From an uncultured Reyranella sp. (GTDB lineage: Bacteria > Pseudomonadota > Alphaproteobacteria > Reyranellales > Reyranellaceae), in contig NZ_CAMFKM010000007.1 in the NCBI RefSeq assembly GCF_945957355.1, positions 186,001 through 250,000 on the forward strand: a stretch of 64,000 bases of DNA. Reading direction: 5' to 3'. Within the stretch, counting starts at the first letter, position 1. Each line of letters opens with the position of its first letter. Below, in pieces: positions 51,199 to 60,753 of the stretch. The translations under genes and the position numbers were made by a program. The notes below the pieces were generated by a model. The model did not search any database, was not told where the DNA came from, and saw nothing but the letters and a program-made list of their open reading frames with translations.

Positions 51199-52110
51199 AT
51201 GGAACTCGAACTGTTTTCGGGCGCGTTCTTCTCGGCGCTGCTCGCCATCATCCTGATCGACCTCGTGCTGGCGGGCGACAATGCCCTCATCATCGGCCTG
51301 GTCGCGCGCAACCTTCCCAAGGAAAGCCAGAACAAGGTCATCTTCTGGGGCACCTTCGGTGCCATCGCCATCCGCGCCCTGATGGCCATCCTCGTCGTCT
51401 ACATCCTGGCTGTGCCCGGCTTCATGCTGGCCGGCGGACTCGCGCTGGTCTGGATCGCGCGCAAGCTGCTGACGCCGCAGGACAATGCCGAGGAAAGCCA
51501 CCTCGTGAAGGCGCCGGCCGCGAGCTTCGCCGCAGCGGTTCGCACGATCATCATCGCCGACGCGGTGATGGGCATCGACAACGTGCTGGCCATCGGCGGC
51601 GCCTCGCACGGCTCGATCCTGCTGATCCTGCTGGGCCTTGCCATCAGCGTGCCGATCATCGTCTGGGGCAGCCAGCTCGTCATCAAGCTGGTCGACCGCT
51701 ATCCCTCGGTGATCCTGCTGGGCGGCGCGGTGCTGTGCTGGACCGCCTACGGCATGATCACCCGCGAGCCGATGCTGGCGACCTGGTTCGAGGCCCATCC
51801 GGCTGCCAAGCTGATCCTCGCCGTGCTGGCCTTCTCGATCGCGCTGGCGCCCTGGTACGCGGAACGCCTCAGCGAGAACATGAAGCCACTGACGGTGCTC
51901 CTGCCGGCCATCCTGATCTGGATGCTGGGCTTCGAAGTCGCCGCCAGTGTCTGGAAGGTCCAGGCCGACTATCTGATGGCGACCACCCAGGGCGAATACC
52001 TGATGGAAGGCCTGCGCTGGATCGGATGGCTGCCGCTCGCCGCGCTCTTCCTGTGGATGCGCGAGCGGCTCGTGCTGCGCAACGCGCGACTGGCGCGGAG
52101 CGCACAGTAA
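51199..52110 (+). CDS. TerC/YjbE-family membrane protein
   Basis: A 303-residue integral-membrane protein of the TerC family. ILIDLVLAGDNALIIGLVARNLP and IIIADAVMGIDNVLAIGGAS hold the two conserved Asp-rich motifs of the family. Members are implicated in metal-ion (Mn2+) export and in tellurite resistance. GGAGATTTTC precedes the chosen ATG. I looked for a yybP-ykoY riboswitch upstream, as is common for this family, and saw none. A strong hairpin ends the transcript. Confidence 0.9.
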   Translation: MELELFSGAFFSALLAIILIDLVLAGDNALIIGLVARNLPKESQNKVIFWGTFGAIAIRALMAILVVYILAVPGFMLAGGLALVWIARKLLTPQDNAEESHLVKAPAASFAAAVRTIIIADAVMGIDNVLAIGGASHGSILLILLGLAISVPIIVWGSQLVIKLVDRYPSVILLGGAVLCWTAYGMITREPMLATWFEAHPAAKLILAVLAFSIALAPWYAERLSENMKPLTVLLPAILIWMLGFEVAASVWKVQADYLMATTQGEYLMEGLRWIGWLPLAALFLWMRERLVLRNARLARSAQ

Positions 52111-52129
52111 GGCTCAAGCAACCATGGCT

Positions 52130-52154
52130 TCCTCCCCCGCTTCACGGGGGAGGA
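52130..52154. terminator. Terminator-like hairpin between convergent genes
   Basis: TCCTCCCCCG and CGGGGGAGGA form a 10-bp GC-rich stem with a CTTCA loop. A GGGTTTTC sequence follows on the plus strand. It lies between the TerC gene and the convergent purC and can separate the two transcripts. Confidence 0.7.
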
Positions 52155-52164
52155 GACGGGTTTT

Positions 52165-53079
52165 CTACACCGACAGGTCGGCGCCAGTCAGGCGTCGATA
52201 GGCCTCGAGGTAGCGCTTGCTGGTCGCCTCGACGACCTCCGCAGGCAGCCGGGGCGCCGGCGCCTCGCCGTTCCAGCGGCCGGCATGGCGCTCGACGTCG
52301 AGCCAGTCGCGCAGCGGCTGCTTGTCGAAGCTGGGCTGCGGCCTTCCTTCGGCATAGCCGTCGAGCGGCCAGAAGCGCGAGGAATCCGGCGTCATCACCT
52401 CGTCGATCAGCAGGATCCTGCCATCGGCCGTCCGGCCGAACTCGAACTTGGTGTCGGCGATGATGATGCCCTGCTTCAGCGCGACATCTCGGCCGCGTGT
52501 GTAGACGAGGCGGGTCAGCCTCTCGAGCTCGGCGGTCACCTCGGCGCCCAGCACCTTCTGCATCTGCGCGATGGTGATATTCTCGTCGTGCCCGCTCTCG
52601 GCCTTGGTTGCCGGGCTGAAGATCGGTGGATCGAGGCGGCCGCTCTCCTTCAGGCCCTTGGGCAGGGTCTCGCCGGCCAGGGTCCCAGCCTTGGCGTATT
52701 CGCGCCAGGCCGAGCCGGTGATGTAGCCGCGCACCACGCATTCGATGGGGAATACCGTACCGCGCCGGCAGAGCATGGCGCGGCCGGCGATCTCGGTGCG
52801 GTGGCCCTTGAGAGCCGGCACCGTGGCGATGATCTCATCGGCATCGGCCGAGATCATGTGATGATCGACGAGGTCGCCCAGCTGGCGGAACCACCAGGCG
52901 CTGACCTGGGTCAGCACGGCGCCCTTTTGCGGAATGGGCTCGGCCATCACCACGTCGTAGGCGCTCACCCGGTCGGTCGCGACCAGCAGCAGCCGGTCGG
53001 CATCCACCGCATAGACATCGCGCACCTTGCCGCGCGCGATCCGCTCCAGCGGCAGGTCGCTCACCGTCATCAGCATCAT
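52165..53079 (-). CDS. purC: Phosphoribosylaminoimidazole-succinocarboxamide synthase (SAICAR synthase)
   Basis: A 304-residue SAICAR synthase. It joins aspartate to carboxy-AIR with ATP in purine synthesis. [30 protein letters not shown] is the opening read over residues 16-45, and [19 protein letters not shown] and [29 protein letters not shown] hold the ATP and substrate sites. Its length fits the longer yeast ADE1-type subclass rather than the 240-residue E. coli type. Three in-frame ATGs at 53079, 53076 and 53070 are possible; GAGG lies four bases before the first. It follows a CMD protein by five bases. Confidence 0.95.
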   Translation of the reverse strand: MMLMTVSDLPLERIARGKVRDVYAVDADRLLLVATDRVSAYDVVMAEPIPQKGAVLTQVSAWWFRQLGDLVDHHMISADADEIIATVPALKGHRTEIAGRAMLCRRGTVFPIECVVRGYITGSAWREYAKAGTLAGETLPKGLKESGRLDPPIFSPATKAESGHDENITIAQMQKVLGAEVTAELERLTRLVYTRGRDVALKQGIIIADTKFEFGRTADGRILLIDEVMTPDSSRFWPLDGYAEGRPQPSFDKQPLRDWLDVERHAGRWNGEAPAPRLPAEVVEATSKRYLEAYRRLTGADLSV

Positions 53080-53084
53080 CGGCC

Positions 53085-53477
53085 TCAGCCTTCCTTGCGC
53101 AGTTCCTCGAACACTTCCTTGGCGGTGAGCAGCGCCTCGCGCACCGACGGCAGGCCGATATAGCCGCAAAGGTGCATCAGCGCCTCGGACAATTCGTCCT
53201 CGGTCCAGCCCTGCCGGCGGGCCATACGCAGGTGGATGGCGAGTTCCGGCCAGCGCGCCTGGGCGGTGTCGGAAATCACGCAGATCAGCGTCTTTGTCTT
53301 GAGATCGAGGCCGGGGCGCGACCACAGCATGCCGAATACCGCCTCGCGGGCGTAGTCGCCGAATTTTTTCATCATGGGGTCGCCGTAGACCGACTTGTTC
53401 ATGTCGGCGGCGAATTTCTCCCCCATCAGGCTGGCGCGGATTTCGCTGCCCTTCCGGTAGTTATCGCTCTCGGCCAC
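53085..53477 (-). CDS. Carboxymuconolactone decarboxylase family protein
   Basis: A 130-residue CMD-family protein: [33 protein letters not shown], read over residues 44-76, and [16 protein letters not shown] near the C-terminus. The family includes 4-carboxymuconolactone decarboxylase (PcaC) of the beta-ketoadipate pathway and many relatives of unknown function; no other pca gene is near. The start is a GTG after AAAGGAGG. purC follows five bases after its stop, so the two are cotranscribed. It diverges from kup. Confidence 0.88.
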   Translation of the reverse strand: MAESDNYRKGSEIRASLMGEKFAADMNKSVYGDPMMKKFGDYAREAVFGMLWSRPGLDLKTKTLICVISDTAQARWPELAIHLRMARRQGWTEDELSEALMHLCGYIGLPSVREALLTAKEVFEELRKEG

Positions 53478-53567
53478 GGTTTCCTCCTTTGTTACGAATT
53501 CTGGACTGCAGCGTCCCGGAATTCGCGGCTAGGATCAATTGTTCGCAGGGGGAGTCGCGTTACAGAA

Positions 53568-55466
53568 ATGGCCGCCAACGGCACCGCAGTTGAACCCGCT
53601 GGCCGGCGGCGCCGGGCGGCGCTGACCCTGGCCGCCCTCGGCGTCGTCTTCGGCGACATCGGCACCAGCCCGCTCTACACGGTCAAGGAGTGCTTCAGCG
53701 AGTACACCGGCATCCAGCCGACGCACGACAACGTGCTGGGCATCCTGTCGCTCATCACCTGGGCGCTGATCGTCGTCGTCACGCTGAAGTACGTCGCCGT
53801 CGTCATGCGCGCCGACAACAAGGGCGAGGGCGGCGTGCTGGCGCTCATGGCGCTGGTCTCCAGCCAGAGCAACATCCCGTCACCCTGGCGGCGGCGCCTC
53901 TATCTCCTGCTGGGCATCGCCGGGGCCGCGCTGTTCTACGGCGACTGCCTCTTGACGCCCGCCATCTCCGTGCTGAGCGCCGTCGAGGGCTTGACCGTCG
54001 CCACGCCGGCCTTCGAGCCGATGGTCATCCCGATCGCGATCGGCGTCATCGTCGCGCTGTTCTCGGTCCAGCATTTCGGCACCAGCGGCATCGGCAAATG
54101 GTTCGGCCCGATCACGCTCATCTGGTTCGTCGTGCTGGCGCTGCTCGGCATCCACCAGATCGTGCAGCGTCCCGAAGTGCTGATGGCGCTGTCGCCACAC
54201 CACGCGATCGGCTTCGCCCTACGGGAAAAGATCGTCGCCTTCATCGCGCTGGGGGCGATCACGCTGGCCATCACCGGTGCCGAGGCGCTGTACGCCGACA
54301 TGGGCCATTTCGGCGCCAAGCCCATCCGCATGGCCTGGCTCGGCCTCGTGCTGCCCGCCCTGCTCCTCAACTATTATGGGCAGGGAGCGCTGATCCTCGA
54401 AGATCCGACCGCACTGGCCAACCCATTCTTCAATCTCGGACCGGATTGGGCGCTTTATCCGCTGGTGGCCCTGGCCACGGCCGCCACGGTGATCGCCTCG
54501 CAGGCCACGATCTCGGGCGCCTTCTCGATGGCCAAGCAGGCCGCCCTGCTGGGCCTCAGTCCGCGCGTCCACATCCAGCACACCTCGGCGAGCGAGTTCG
54601 GGCAGGTCTACCTCCCGGTGGTCAACTGGCTGCAGATGCTGGGCGTCGTCATCCTGATCATGGCGTTCAAGTCGTCGACCAACCTCGCCTCGGCCTACGG
54701 CATCGCCGTCACCGGCACGATGCTGATCACGAGCATGCTTGTCTGCGTCATCGCCATACGAAAGTGGAACTGGGGCTGGCCGCTCAGCATCCTCGTCTTC
54801 GGCGGGTTCATGACGCTCGACCTGGCCCTGCTCTCGTCCAACATGCTGAAATTCCTCGACGGTGGCTGGGTGCCGCTGGCGATTGCCGCGCTGATCTTCC
54901 TCTGCATGTGGACCTGGCTGACCGGCCGGGCGGCCGTCGCCAAACACGAGCAGGCAGAGGCGCTGCCGCTGGAAACCCTGCTCGAGAGCATCAACCCGGC
55001 CCGCGTGCACCGGCCGCAGGGCACCGCCGTCTACCTGACCGCCACGTCGACCAACGCGCCGCGCTCGCTGATGCACAATCTGAAGCACAATGAGGTGCTG
55101 CACGAGCACGTGGTGCTGCTGAGCATTGAGGTCCCCGACATTCCCTTCGTTTCGTCCGAAGGCCGAAGCCAGGTCACGCATCTCGGCAAGGGCGTGCACA
55201 GGGTCGTGCTGCGCTACGGGTTCATGGAGCAACCCGACGTACCGAGCGCTCTCGCCCTGCTCGAGGACAAGGGCATCCCGTTCGACCCGATGCGCACGTC
55301 CTACTTCATCGGTCGCAATACATACATGCCGGCCAGCGCATCGCCGTTGCCGCGTTGGCAGGAGAGGCTCTTCCTTGCCTTGTCGCGTTTCTCGGCCAGC
55401 GCGGGAGACTTCTTCGGCCTGCCCACCAATCGCGTCGTCGAACTGGGCAGCCGCATCGAGATCTGA
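53568..55466 (+). CDS. kup: Low-affinity potassium transport system protein Kup
   Basis: A 632-residue proton-coupled K+ uptake protein. ALGVVFGDIGTSPLYTVKE near residue 25 is the Kup signature, followed by about 12 transmembrane segments and a cytoplasmic tail of 160 or so residues. GAEALYADMGHFG and LNYYGQGALIL are conserved helix segments. Length matches the family. The ATG at 53568 has a GGGGGAG at longer than usual spacing. It is divergent from the CMD gene with 90 bases between the starts. Confidence 0.96.
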   Translation: MAANGTAVEPAGRRRRAALTLAALGVVFGDIGTSPLYTVKECFSEYTGIQPTHDNVLGILSLITWALIVVVTLKYVAVVMRADNKGEGGVLALMALVSSQSNIPSPWRRRLYLLLGIAGAALFYGDCLLTPAISVLSAVEGLTVATPAFEPMVIPIAIGVIVALFSVQHFGTSGIGKWFGPITLIWFVVLALLGIHQIVQRPEVLMALSPHHAIGFALREKIVAFIALGAITLAITGAEALYADMGHFGAKPIRMAWLGLVLPALLLNYYGQGALILEDPTALANPFFNLGPDWALYPLVALATAATVIASQATISGAFSMAKQAALLGLSPRVHIQHTSASEFGQVYLPVVNWLQMLGVVILIMAFKSSTNLASAYGIAVTGTMLITSMLVCVIAIRKWNWGWPLSILVFGGFMTLDLALLSSNMLKFLDGGWVPLAIAALIFLCMWTWLTGRAAVAKHEQAEALPLETLLESINPARVHRPQGTAVYLTATSTNAPRSLMHNLKHNEVLHEHVVLLSIEVPDIPFVSSEGRSQVTHLGKGVHRVVLRYGFMEQPDVPSALALLEDKGIPFDPMRTSYFIGRNTYMPASASPLPRWQERLFLALSRFSASAGDFFGLPTNRVVELGSRIEI

Positions 55467-55467
55467 C

Positions 55468-55740
55468 TCAGGCGTCGAAGCCGGACAGCGAGACCGCCTC
55501 CTGCGCCGGCGGCTGCAGGCCGCGCGAGAGCAGATCGCCCAGCCGTGCGAAGATGCGGCCCGCCTCGGTGAAGCCCACATCCTGGGCCACCGCCTCGGCG
55601 GCAATGTTGAGCAGGGCATTGCCGGCGAGATCGCGGCACTCCGCGGGCAGGGCCTCGACGGCATCGGCGATCGCGCGCATGGCGTGCTGCAGGTCGGAGA
55701 GGCGATCGGGCATCGGGGCGGTCATGGCAGCGGCCTTCAA
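55468..55740 (-). CDS. Small protein of unknown function beside the haem locus
   Basis: A 90-residue helical protein with no recognised domain. The middle (LAGNALLNIAAEAVAQDVGFTEAG) is amphipathic. Its ATG overlaps the stop of the upstream gene by four bases (ATGA), so the two are coupled. It is convergent with kup, and their ends nearly touch. A role in haem or iron metabolism is inferred only from the neighbourhood. Confidence 0.6.
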   Translation of the reverse strand: MKAAAMTAPMPDRLSDLQHAMRAIADAVEALPAECRDLAGNALLNIAAEAVAQDVGFTEAGRIFARLGDLLSRGLQPPAQEAVSLSGFDA

Positions 55741-56234
55741 TTGAGGCGACCGGCGGCGGCGCCGGCCGCCGGAGCGATCCTGAGGCCTGCGCCGGCGAGC
55801 GCGACGGCAAATGCCTTCAGGCGAATCGCGGCCACGCGGGATGCGGTGGGCGCCATCATGATGTCGAGGGACGCCACCAGCGGCGCGTCATGATCCGCCT
55901 GCGCAAGACCGCACAGTGCCACCAGCACCGCCTCGTCGTGGCTGACGCTCGAGCAGGTCGGCACGTGAATATCCATGGCGCGCCGTGCGCCGAACAGGAA
56001 CGCGTCCATGGCGATCGCGAAATCCGGCAGCGCGTCGAGAACGCCCGCGACCTTGAACCCGCGATGGAGGGTCGAGCCCTCGCGGGGCAGCGCGCGGTCC
56101 TGCTGCCACTGGCGCAGGGCCCACAGCACGAAGCGTTCGCTCACGGGCAGCGCGCAGGCGCAGCCGGGCCTGCCGCAGCCCTTTGTCAGCGCCCGGCGCG
56201 CGATGCCAAGCCTCTGTTCCTGAACGATTTCCAT
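55737..56234 (-). CDS. Cys-cluster protein of unknown function beside the haem locus
   Basis: A 165-residue protein I do not recognise. Near the N-terminus GCGRPGCACALP holds three closely spaced cysteines, followed by SERFVLWALRQWQQ and a basic helical region; VPTCSSVSHDEAV follows in the second half. The cysteine cluster might bind metal or haem. The C-terminal third is a hydrophobic Ala/Gly-rich helix. The ATG at 56234 is preceded by a GTTCAGGAACAG-like weak site. It is divergent from hemP, which fits iron-responsive co-regulation. Confidence 0.6.
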   Translation of the reverse strand: MEIVQEQRLGIARRALTKGCGRPGCACALPVSERFVLWALRQWQQDRALPREGSTLHRGFKVAGVLDALPDFAIAMDAFLFGARRAMDIHVPTCSSVSHDEAVLVALCGLAQADHDAPLVASLDIMMAPTASRVAAIRLKAFAVALAGAGLRIAPAAGAAAGRLN

Positions 56235-56282
56235 TGCCTCACCCGTGCTGAAAGACCTTGACCACGCAGTCAGTCTATGCAA

Positions 56283-56299
56283 TTGAGAGTCGTTCGCAA
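56283..56299. promoter_or_regulatory. Fur/Irr-box-like site upstream of hemP
   Basis: TTGAGAGTCGTTCGCAA is an imperfect palindrome with matching outer bases (TTG/CAA and GA/TC). It lies between the divergent Cys-cluster gene and hemP. The pattern fits iron-responsive Fur or Irr-type control of haem uptake, but a single site without experimental support is tentative. Confidence 0.5.
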
Positions 56300-56323
56300 T
56301 ACAAAAGAAGGGCGTGAGGCGAG

Positions 56324-56506
56324 ATGAACGAGATGACCCGTCCCCATCGGGTGTCGGATGCGCAGAGCGACAGGCTGGAAGTAACCATTCCGGCCGTGGA
56401 GAGCGCCGCGCTTCTGCAAGGACGGCGTGAACTCATGATCCGCCACGGCGCCGAACTGTATCGGCTGCGCCTCACCGCCTCGAACAAACTCATTCTGACG
56501 AAGTAA
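56324..56506 (+). CDS. hemP: Hemin uptake protein HemP
   Basis: A 60-residue HemP-family protein. RRELMIRHGAELYRLRLTASNKLILTK is the conserved C-terminal part, read over residues 34-60. HemP is the small gene that usually opens haem-uptake operons and is needed for their expression in some rhizobia. GAGGCGAG precedes the ATG. It begins 25 bases past the Fur-like box and is followed by a 108-base gap to the receptor gene. Confidence 0.9.
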   Translation: MNEMTRPHRVSDAQSDRLEVTIPAVESAALLQGRRELMIRHGAELYRLRLTASNKLILTK

Positions 56507-56516
56507 CTCGCAAACC

Positions 56517-56538
56517 CCGAGGGGCCATCCCTCCTCGG
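56517..56538 (+). terminator. Imperfect hairpin in the hemP-receptor gap
   Basis: CCGAGGGG and CCCTCCTCGG form a bulged stem just after hemP. A CTTTTTTC run lies 55 bases further on, in front of the receptor start. It could attenuate transcription into the receptor gene or mark a processing site. No stronger evidence is available. Confidence 0.3.
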
Positions 56539-56614
56539 TCAAACTGCCCAGCCAGCCGGTCCCGCAAGGGTTCCCGCGAGCCAGGCGTCCTTTTTTCTTG
56601 GGGACCTGGTTCAA

Positions 56615-58855
56615 ATGAAGCTGCGCATCATCTACGCGCTGATGGCCACGACGGCCATTTGTGCGCCTCTCGCCACGCCTGCATGGGCGCAGGCACCGAC
56701 ACCCCCCAGTGCCGATCCGACCCCGGCCCCGCCAGCGGCCCAGGCCGTTCCCACGCAGCTCGACGCCGTGACGACGGCGGCGATGCGCAGCCGCCGGCCG
56801 CTCGACGACGTGCCGGCGACCGTGTCGGTGATCACGACCGAGAACATCGACCGCGAGAACATGCAGGACGTCCGCGACCTCGTCCGCAACGAGCCCAGCG
56901 TCACGGTCGGCAACAATCCCGGACGCGCCGGCTTCCAGAACTTTGTGATCCGCGGCATCGGCGGCAACCGCGTGCTGCTGATGGTCGACGGCATGCGCAC
57001 GCCCGACTTCCCCGACAGCAACCAGGGCGCCGGCACCTATTCGCGCGAGCAGCCCGACCTCGAGGACATCAAGCGGGTCGAGATCATCCGCGGCCCCGCC
57101 TCGGCCCTCTACGGGTCCGACGCGATCGGCGGCGTTGTCGCATACACCACCAAGGATCCCGGCGACTACATGCGTGACGGCAAGGACGTCTATGCCAGCG
57201 CCAAGGCCGCCTACAGCGGCGCCAACCTGCAGTTCTCCGAATCGTTCACCGGTGCGGTCCGCTCCGGCAACGTCGAGTTCATGGGCATCTACACGCGGCG
57301 AGACGGCCAGGAATTCCAGCCGGCGCAGACGACGGTCAGCCCGAATCCCACGACCTGGTACAACAACAACTTCTTCGCCAAGCTGGTGATCAAGCCGACC
57401 GAGGTCGACACGATCCGGCTCACCGGCTCGTACAACCAGAGCGGACAGAGCACCAACATGCTCAGCGCCGTCGGCACCTTCCCCAGCCTGTTCGCGCGGA
57501 TCTACGACGAGTGGGGCCAAGACTATACCAACACCTACCGGATCAGCGCACAGTGGGAGCACAACGCGCCGATCGGCTTTGTCGACCGGCTGAGCTTCCT
57601 CGCCTATTTCAACTCCGTCTACACGCAGGCCGACACCTATACGCTGCGCGGCGGAACCACCAGCGTCGTCCCGAGCAATGCCCGCGCCTCGCAGTTCTAC
57701 TACACGCAGAACGTGAGCGGCGCCGAACTGCAGATGCATACCGATCGCCAGATCGGCGGCCTCGACAACTTCTTCACCTACGGCGCGAGCTTCTCCTGGA
57801 CCACGACGACGCGGCCACGCAACAGGACGCAGATCACCCTGGCGACCGGCGCCACGACGAACTCGGTGGGCGGCGAGCTCTATCCGAACAAGAACTTCCC
57901 CGACACCGACACAGTGCAGGCCGGCATCTACGTGCAGGATGAGATCAGCGCCCTGGGCGGCCGCCTGAAGATCACCCCGGCTGTGCGGCTCGACTACTAC
58001 AACATGACGCCCAACCCGGATAAGTACTTCTGGAATTCGACGGGTGCGACGCTCAACGCCGTCCCCTCGGCCACCACCTACGTCTCGGCCTCGCCGAAGC
58101 TCGGCCTGCTCTACCACTTCAACGACACTTATTCCGGCTACTTCCAGTACGCGACGGGCTTCCGCGCGCCGCCGTACGACAACGCGAACTTCGGCTTCAC
58201 CAATGCCGCATCGTTCTACCAGATCCTGCCCAACGCCAACCTGAAGCCCGAGACGGCCAACTCTTTCGAGGTCGGCTTCCGCGGCAAGTACGAGAACGGT
58301 TCGAGCTGGCAGCTCACCGGCTTCTACAACCTCTACAACAACTTCCTCGAAACCACTGTCGTCGGCATGGTGGGGCCGGTCACGCAGTACCAGTACGTCA
58401 ACCTCACCAACGTGACGATCTGGGGCATCGAGGCGCGCGGCGAATACCGCTTCGCGCCGGAATGGGCGGTGGCCGGCTGGACAGCCTTCGCGCAGGGCAC
58501 CGACACGAAGACCGGCCTGCCGGTCGACTCGGTCTCGCCGTGGACCACCCAGGCCCGCATCCGCTACGGCTTCGACAAGGGCATCGTGGCGCAGCTCATC
58601 GGCACGGTGGCGGCCGCCCATACCCAGGTCAGCAGCCCGACCTACTTCCAGGCGCCGGCCTACTTCAATCTCGATGCCACCGTCGGCTACGTCTTCAACG
58701 ACCACTTCAAGGTCAATGCTGGCGCGTTCAACATCACCAACGCCAAGTACTGGAACGCCCCGGACACGATCGGCCTCTCGCCGACCAATCCGCAGCTCGA
58801 CCTCTACGCCCAGCCCGGCCGGTATTTCGGCGTCAACCTCCTGGCCAAATGGTAG
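56615..58855 (+). CDS. hmuR: TonB-dependent haem/haemoglobin receptor
   Basis: A 746-residue outer-membrane receptor. The signal peptide is residues 1-25. The plug domain (about 50-165) contains VSVITTENIDREN and RGIGGNRVLLMVDGMRTPD, and the barrel follows. FRAPPYDNANFGF is the FRAP-type block, with PNANLKPETAN after it, both typical of haem receptors. The C-terminus LLAKW ends in an aromatic residue. It imports haem using TonB energy; a TonB gene overlaps its stop. The exact ligand (haem, haemoglobin or both) is not shown. Confidence 0.9.
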   Translation: MKLRIIYALMATTAICAPLATPAWAQAPTPPSADPTPAPPAAQAVPTQLDAVTTAAMRSRRPLDDVPATVSVITTENIDRENMQDVRDLVRNEPSVTVGNNPGRAGFQNFVIRGIGGNRVLLMVDGMRTPDFPDSNQGAGTYSREQPDLEDIKRVEIIRGPASALYGSDAIGGVVAYTTKDPGDYMRDGKDVYASAKAAYSGANLQFSESFTGAVRSGNVEFMGIYTRRDGQEFQPAQTTVSPNPTTWYNNNFFAKLVIKPTEVDTIRLTGSYNQSGQSTNMLSAVGTFPSLFARIYDEWGQDYTNTYRISAQWEHNAPIGFVDRLSFLAYFNSVYTQADTYTLRGGTTSVVPSNARASQFYYTQNVSGAELQMHTDRQIGGLDNFFTYGASFSWTTTTRPRNRTQITLATGATTNSVGGELYPNKNFPDTDTVQAGIYVQDEISALGGRLKITPAVRLDYYNMTPNPDKYFWNSTGATLNAVPSATTYVSASPKLGLLYHFNDTYSGYFQYATGFRAPPYDNANFGFTNAASFYQILPNANLKPETANSFEVGFRGKYENGSSWQLTGFYNLYNNFLETTVVGMVGPVTQYQYVNLTNVTIWGIEARGEYRFAPEWAVAGWTAFAQGTDTKTGLPVDSVSPWTTQARIRYGFDKGIVAQLIGTVAAAHTQVSSPTYFQAPAYFNLDATVGYVFNDHFKVNAGAFNITNAKYWNAPDTIGLSPTNPQLDLYAQPGRYFGVNLLAKW

Positions 58856-59691
58856 TCCCGGCAGCCCTCTCTGCCGAGCGACTGCCGGCGCCACCGGCAC
58901 GCGGTCCGCGCGTGCCGGTGGCGTTGTCGCTCGCGCTGCATGGGCTGGCCATCGTTCCTCTTCTTCTCGCCGGCATGTCCGGCAGCAGCGCCAACGACGA
59001 CGAGCCGGCGCTCATGGTCGAACTGTCCCTCGCGGCGCCCACCGCCGGGCCCACCGCTGAGGCCGACCAACCCGAGACCACGCCCGAACCGCAGCAGCAG
59101 CCCGAGCCGCCGACTCCTCTGGTCGAGCGAACCGAGGCAACACCACCGCCCGAGCCCGAACCACCGCCTCCGCAAGAGGTCGCGGCCGCTGAACCGGAGA
59201 TCAAGGTCGAGCTGCCTCCGCCGGACGAGCCACCCCCTCCGACCGCCGCCGAGATGAAGCCCGTCGCGCCGCCCAAGCCCAGGCCGCCGCAGCCGAAGCC
59301 GGCGGTGGCACCGCGCCCGACGGCGCAAGCCGCGGTCACGAAGGCTCCCGTGCCCGACGCCGGCAATGCCAGCATCACGCAGCAGCAGGCCGCCGCCTCC
59401 TCGTCGCTCGTCGCGTTCGAGGGCAAGCCGCGCTACCGGATCCCGCCGACACCGGCCGTCTACCCGCCGCGCTCCATCGAGCTCGGCCAGCAGGGCGAGG
59501 TCATGGTGCGCGTGCGCCTCGATGCGGACGGAACCGCGGCCGAGATCATGGTTTGGCGCAGCAGCACCTTTCCACTGCTCGATCGCGCCGCGCTCACCGC
59601 GGTGCGCGGCTGGCATTTCCTTCCCGCCCTGCGCGACGGCCGCCCGGTCGCCGCCTGGGTGGAAATCCCGGTTCGTTTTCATCTTCGTTGA
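58849..59691 (+). CDS. tonB: TonB-family energy transducer
   Basis: A 280-residue TonB-type protein with a single N-terminal transmembrane segment (about residues 23-41). A long Pro/Glu-rich linker (about 55-175) follows, and a TonB C-terminal domain with YPPRSIELGQQGEVMVRVRLDADG, then AALTAVRGWHF. It transmits proton-motive force to the receptor. The start overlaps the receptor stop by seven bases, so it is a dedicated TonB of this locus. No ExbB/ExbD genes are visible nearby. Confidence 0.9.
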   Translation: MVVPAALSAERLPAPPARGPRVPVALSLALHGLAIVPLLLAGMSGSSANDDEPALMVELSLAAPTAGPTAEADQPETTPEPQQQPEPPTPLVERTEATPPPEPEPPPPQEVAAAEPEIKVELPPPDEPPPPTAAEMKPVAPPKPRPPQPKPAVAPRPTAQAAVTKAPVPDAGNASITQQQAAASSSLVAFEGKPRYRIPPTPAVYPPRSIELGQQGEVMVRVRLDADGTAAEIMVWRSSTFPLLDRAALTAVRGWHFLPALRDGRPVAAWVEIPVRFHLR

Positions 59692-59703
59692 AAGGACAGC
59701 CTG

Positions 59704-60753
59704 ATGCTCTCATCCCCGAATACGGACCTTGCCGCCCGTTGGAACACCCTGCGCGGCGAGAAGCCCGCACTGCGCATTCGCGACGCAGCCGCGACGCTGG
59801 GCGTCAGCGAGGCCGAGCTGGTGGCGCTCGGCGTCGGCCAGACGGCGACACCGCTGACGACGGACTGGCGCGGCATCCTGAACGACATGCCCGGAGTCGG
59901 CCGCGTGATGTGCCTCACGCGCAACGAGCATTGCGTGCATGAGCGCCATGGCCGCTTCGAGGGCGTGGACGTGAAGGCCCCGCACGGCATCGTCCTCGGC
60001 CCGGACATCGATCTGCGCCTGTTCCTCGGCTCGTGGAAGCATGGCTTCGCGGTGCGCGAGCCGCTGAAGCAGGGCGAACGGCTCAGCCTGCAGTTCTTCG
60101 ATGGCGCCGGCGAAGCCGTGCACAAGATCTATGCCACGGAAGAGACCAACCGGCCGGCCTTCGATGCGCTGATCGCGCGTTACACGGCAGCGACGCTGCC
60201 CGACATGAAGATTGGCGCGCGTATACCCGATGCGGTGGATCGTCCCGATTCCGAGGTCGACGTCGCAGGCCTGCGCACGGCCTGGCTCGGCATGAAGGAC
60301 ACGCACGAATTCTTCGGCATGCTGGGCAAGTTCAAGGTCGGCCGCGTCCAGGCCCTGCGCCTGGTCGGCGAGGATCTCGCCCGCGAGCTGCCGGTGCGCG
60401 CGCTGCGCGCCGCCTTCGAGGCGGCCTCCGCCGACGGCACGCCGATCATGGTCTTCGTCGGCAGCCATGGCTGCATCCAGATCCATACCGGCCCCGTAAA
60501 GCGCCTGGTCGACACGCAGGGCTGGTTCAACGTGCTCGATCCGGACTTCAACCTGCACCTGCGCGACGCGGGCGTGGCTCGGGTCTTTTCGGTGCGCAAG
60601 CCCACCGAGGATGGCATCGTCACCTCGATCGAGGCGTTCGACGCGCACAACCGCAACATTCTCCTGATGTTCGGCGCTCGCAAGCCCGGCAAGCCGGAGC
60701 TCGAGGAATGGCGCGCCATCGTCGCGAACGTCGAGAAGCAGGCGGCCTCGTGA
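59704..60753 (+). CDS. hmuS: Cytoplasmic haem-trafficking/degrading protein HmuS
   Basis: A 349-residue HemS/ChuS-family protein made of two repeated beta-sheet halves. WLGMKDTHEFFGMLGKF contains the conserved haem-binding His region in the second half; CLTRNEHCVHERHG is the first-half counterpart. The protein accepts haem after import and either delivers or degrades it. GAAAGGACAGCC precedes the ATG. It is followed directly by hmuT, with overlapping TGATG. Confidence 0.93.
   Translation: MLSSPNTDLAARWNTLRGEKPALRIRDAAATLGVSEAELVALGVGQTATPLTTDWRGILNDMPGVGRVMCLTRNEHCVHERHGRFEGVDVKAPHGIVLGPDIDLRLFLGSWKHGFAVREPLKQGERLSLQFFDGAGEAVHKIYATEETNRPAFDALIARYTAATLPDMKIGARIPDAVDRPDSEVDVAGLRTAWLGMKDTHEFFGMLGKFKVGRVQALRLVGEDLARELPVRALRAAFEAASADGTPIMVFVGSHGCIQIHTGPVKRLVDTQGWFNVLDPDFNLHLRDAGVARVFSVRKPTEDGIVTSIEAFDAHNRNILLMFGARKPGKPELEEWRAIVANVEKQAAS

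Noticed and set aside
56270..58900. 876-codon minus-strand open frame
   Set aside because: It is antisense to the TonB-dependent receptor, whose plug and FRAP motifs are unambiguous.
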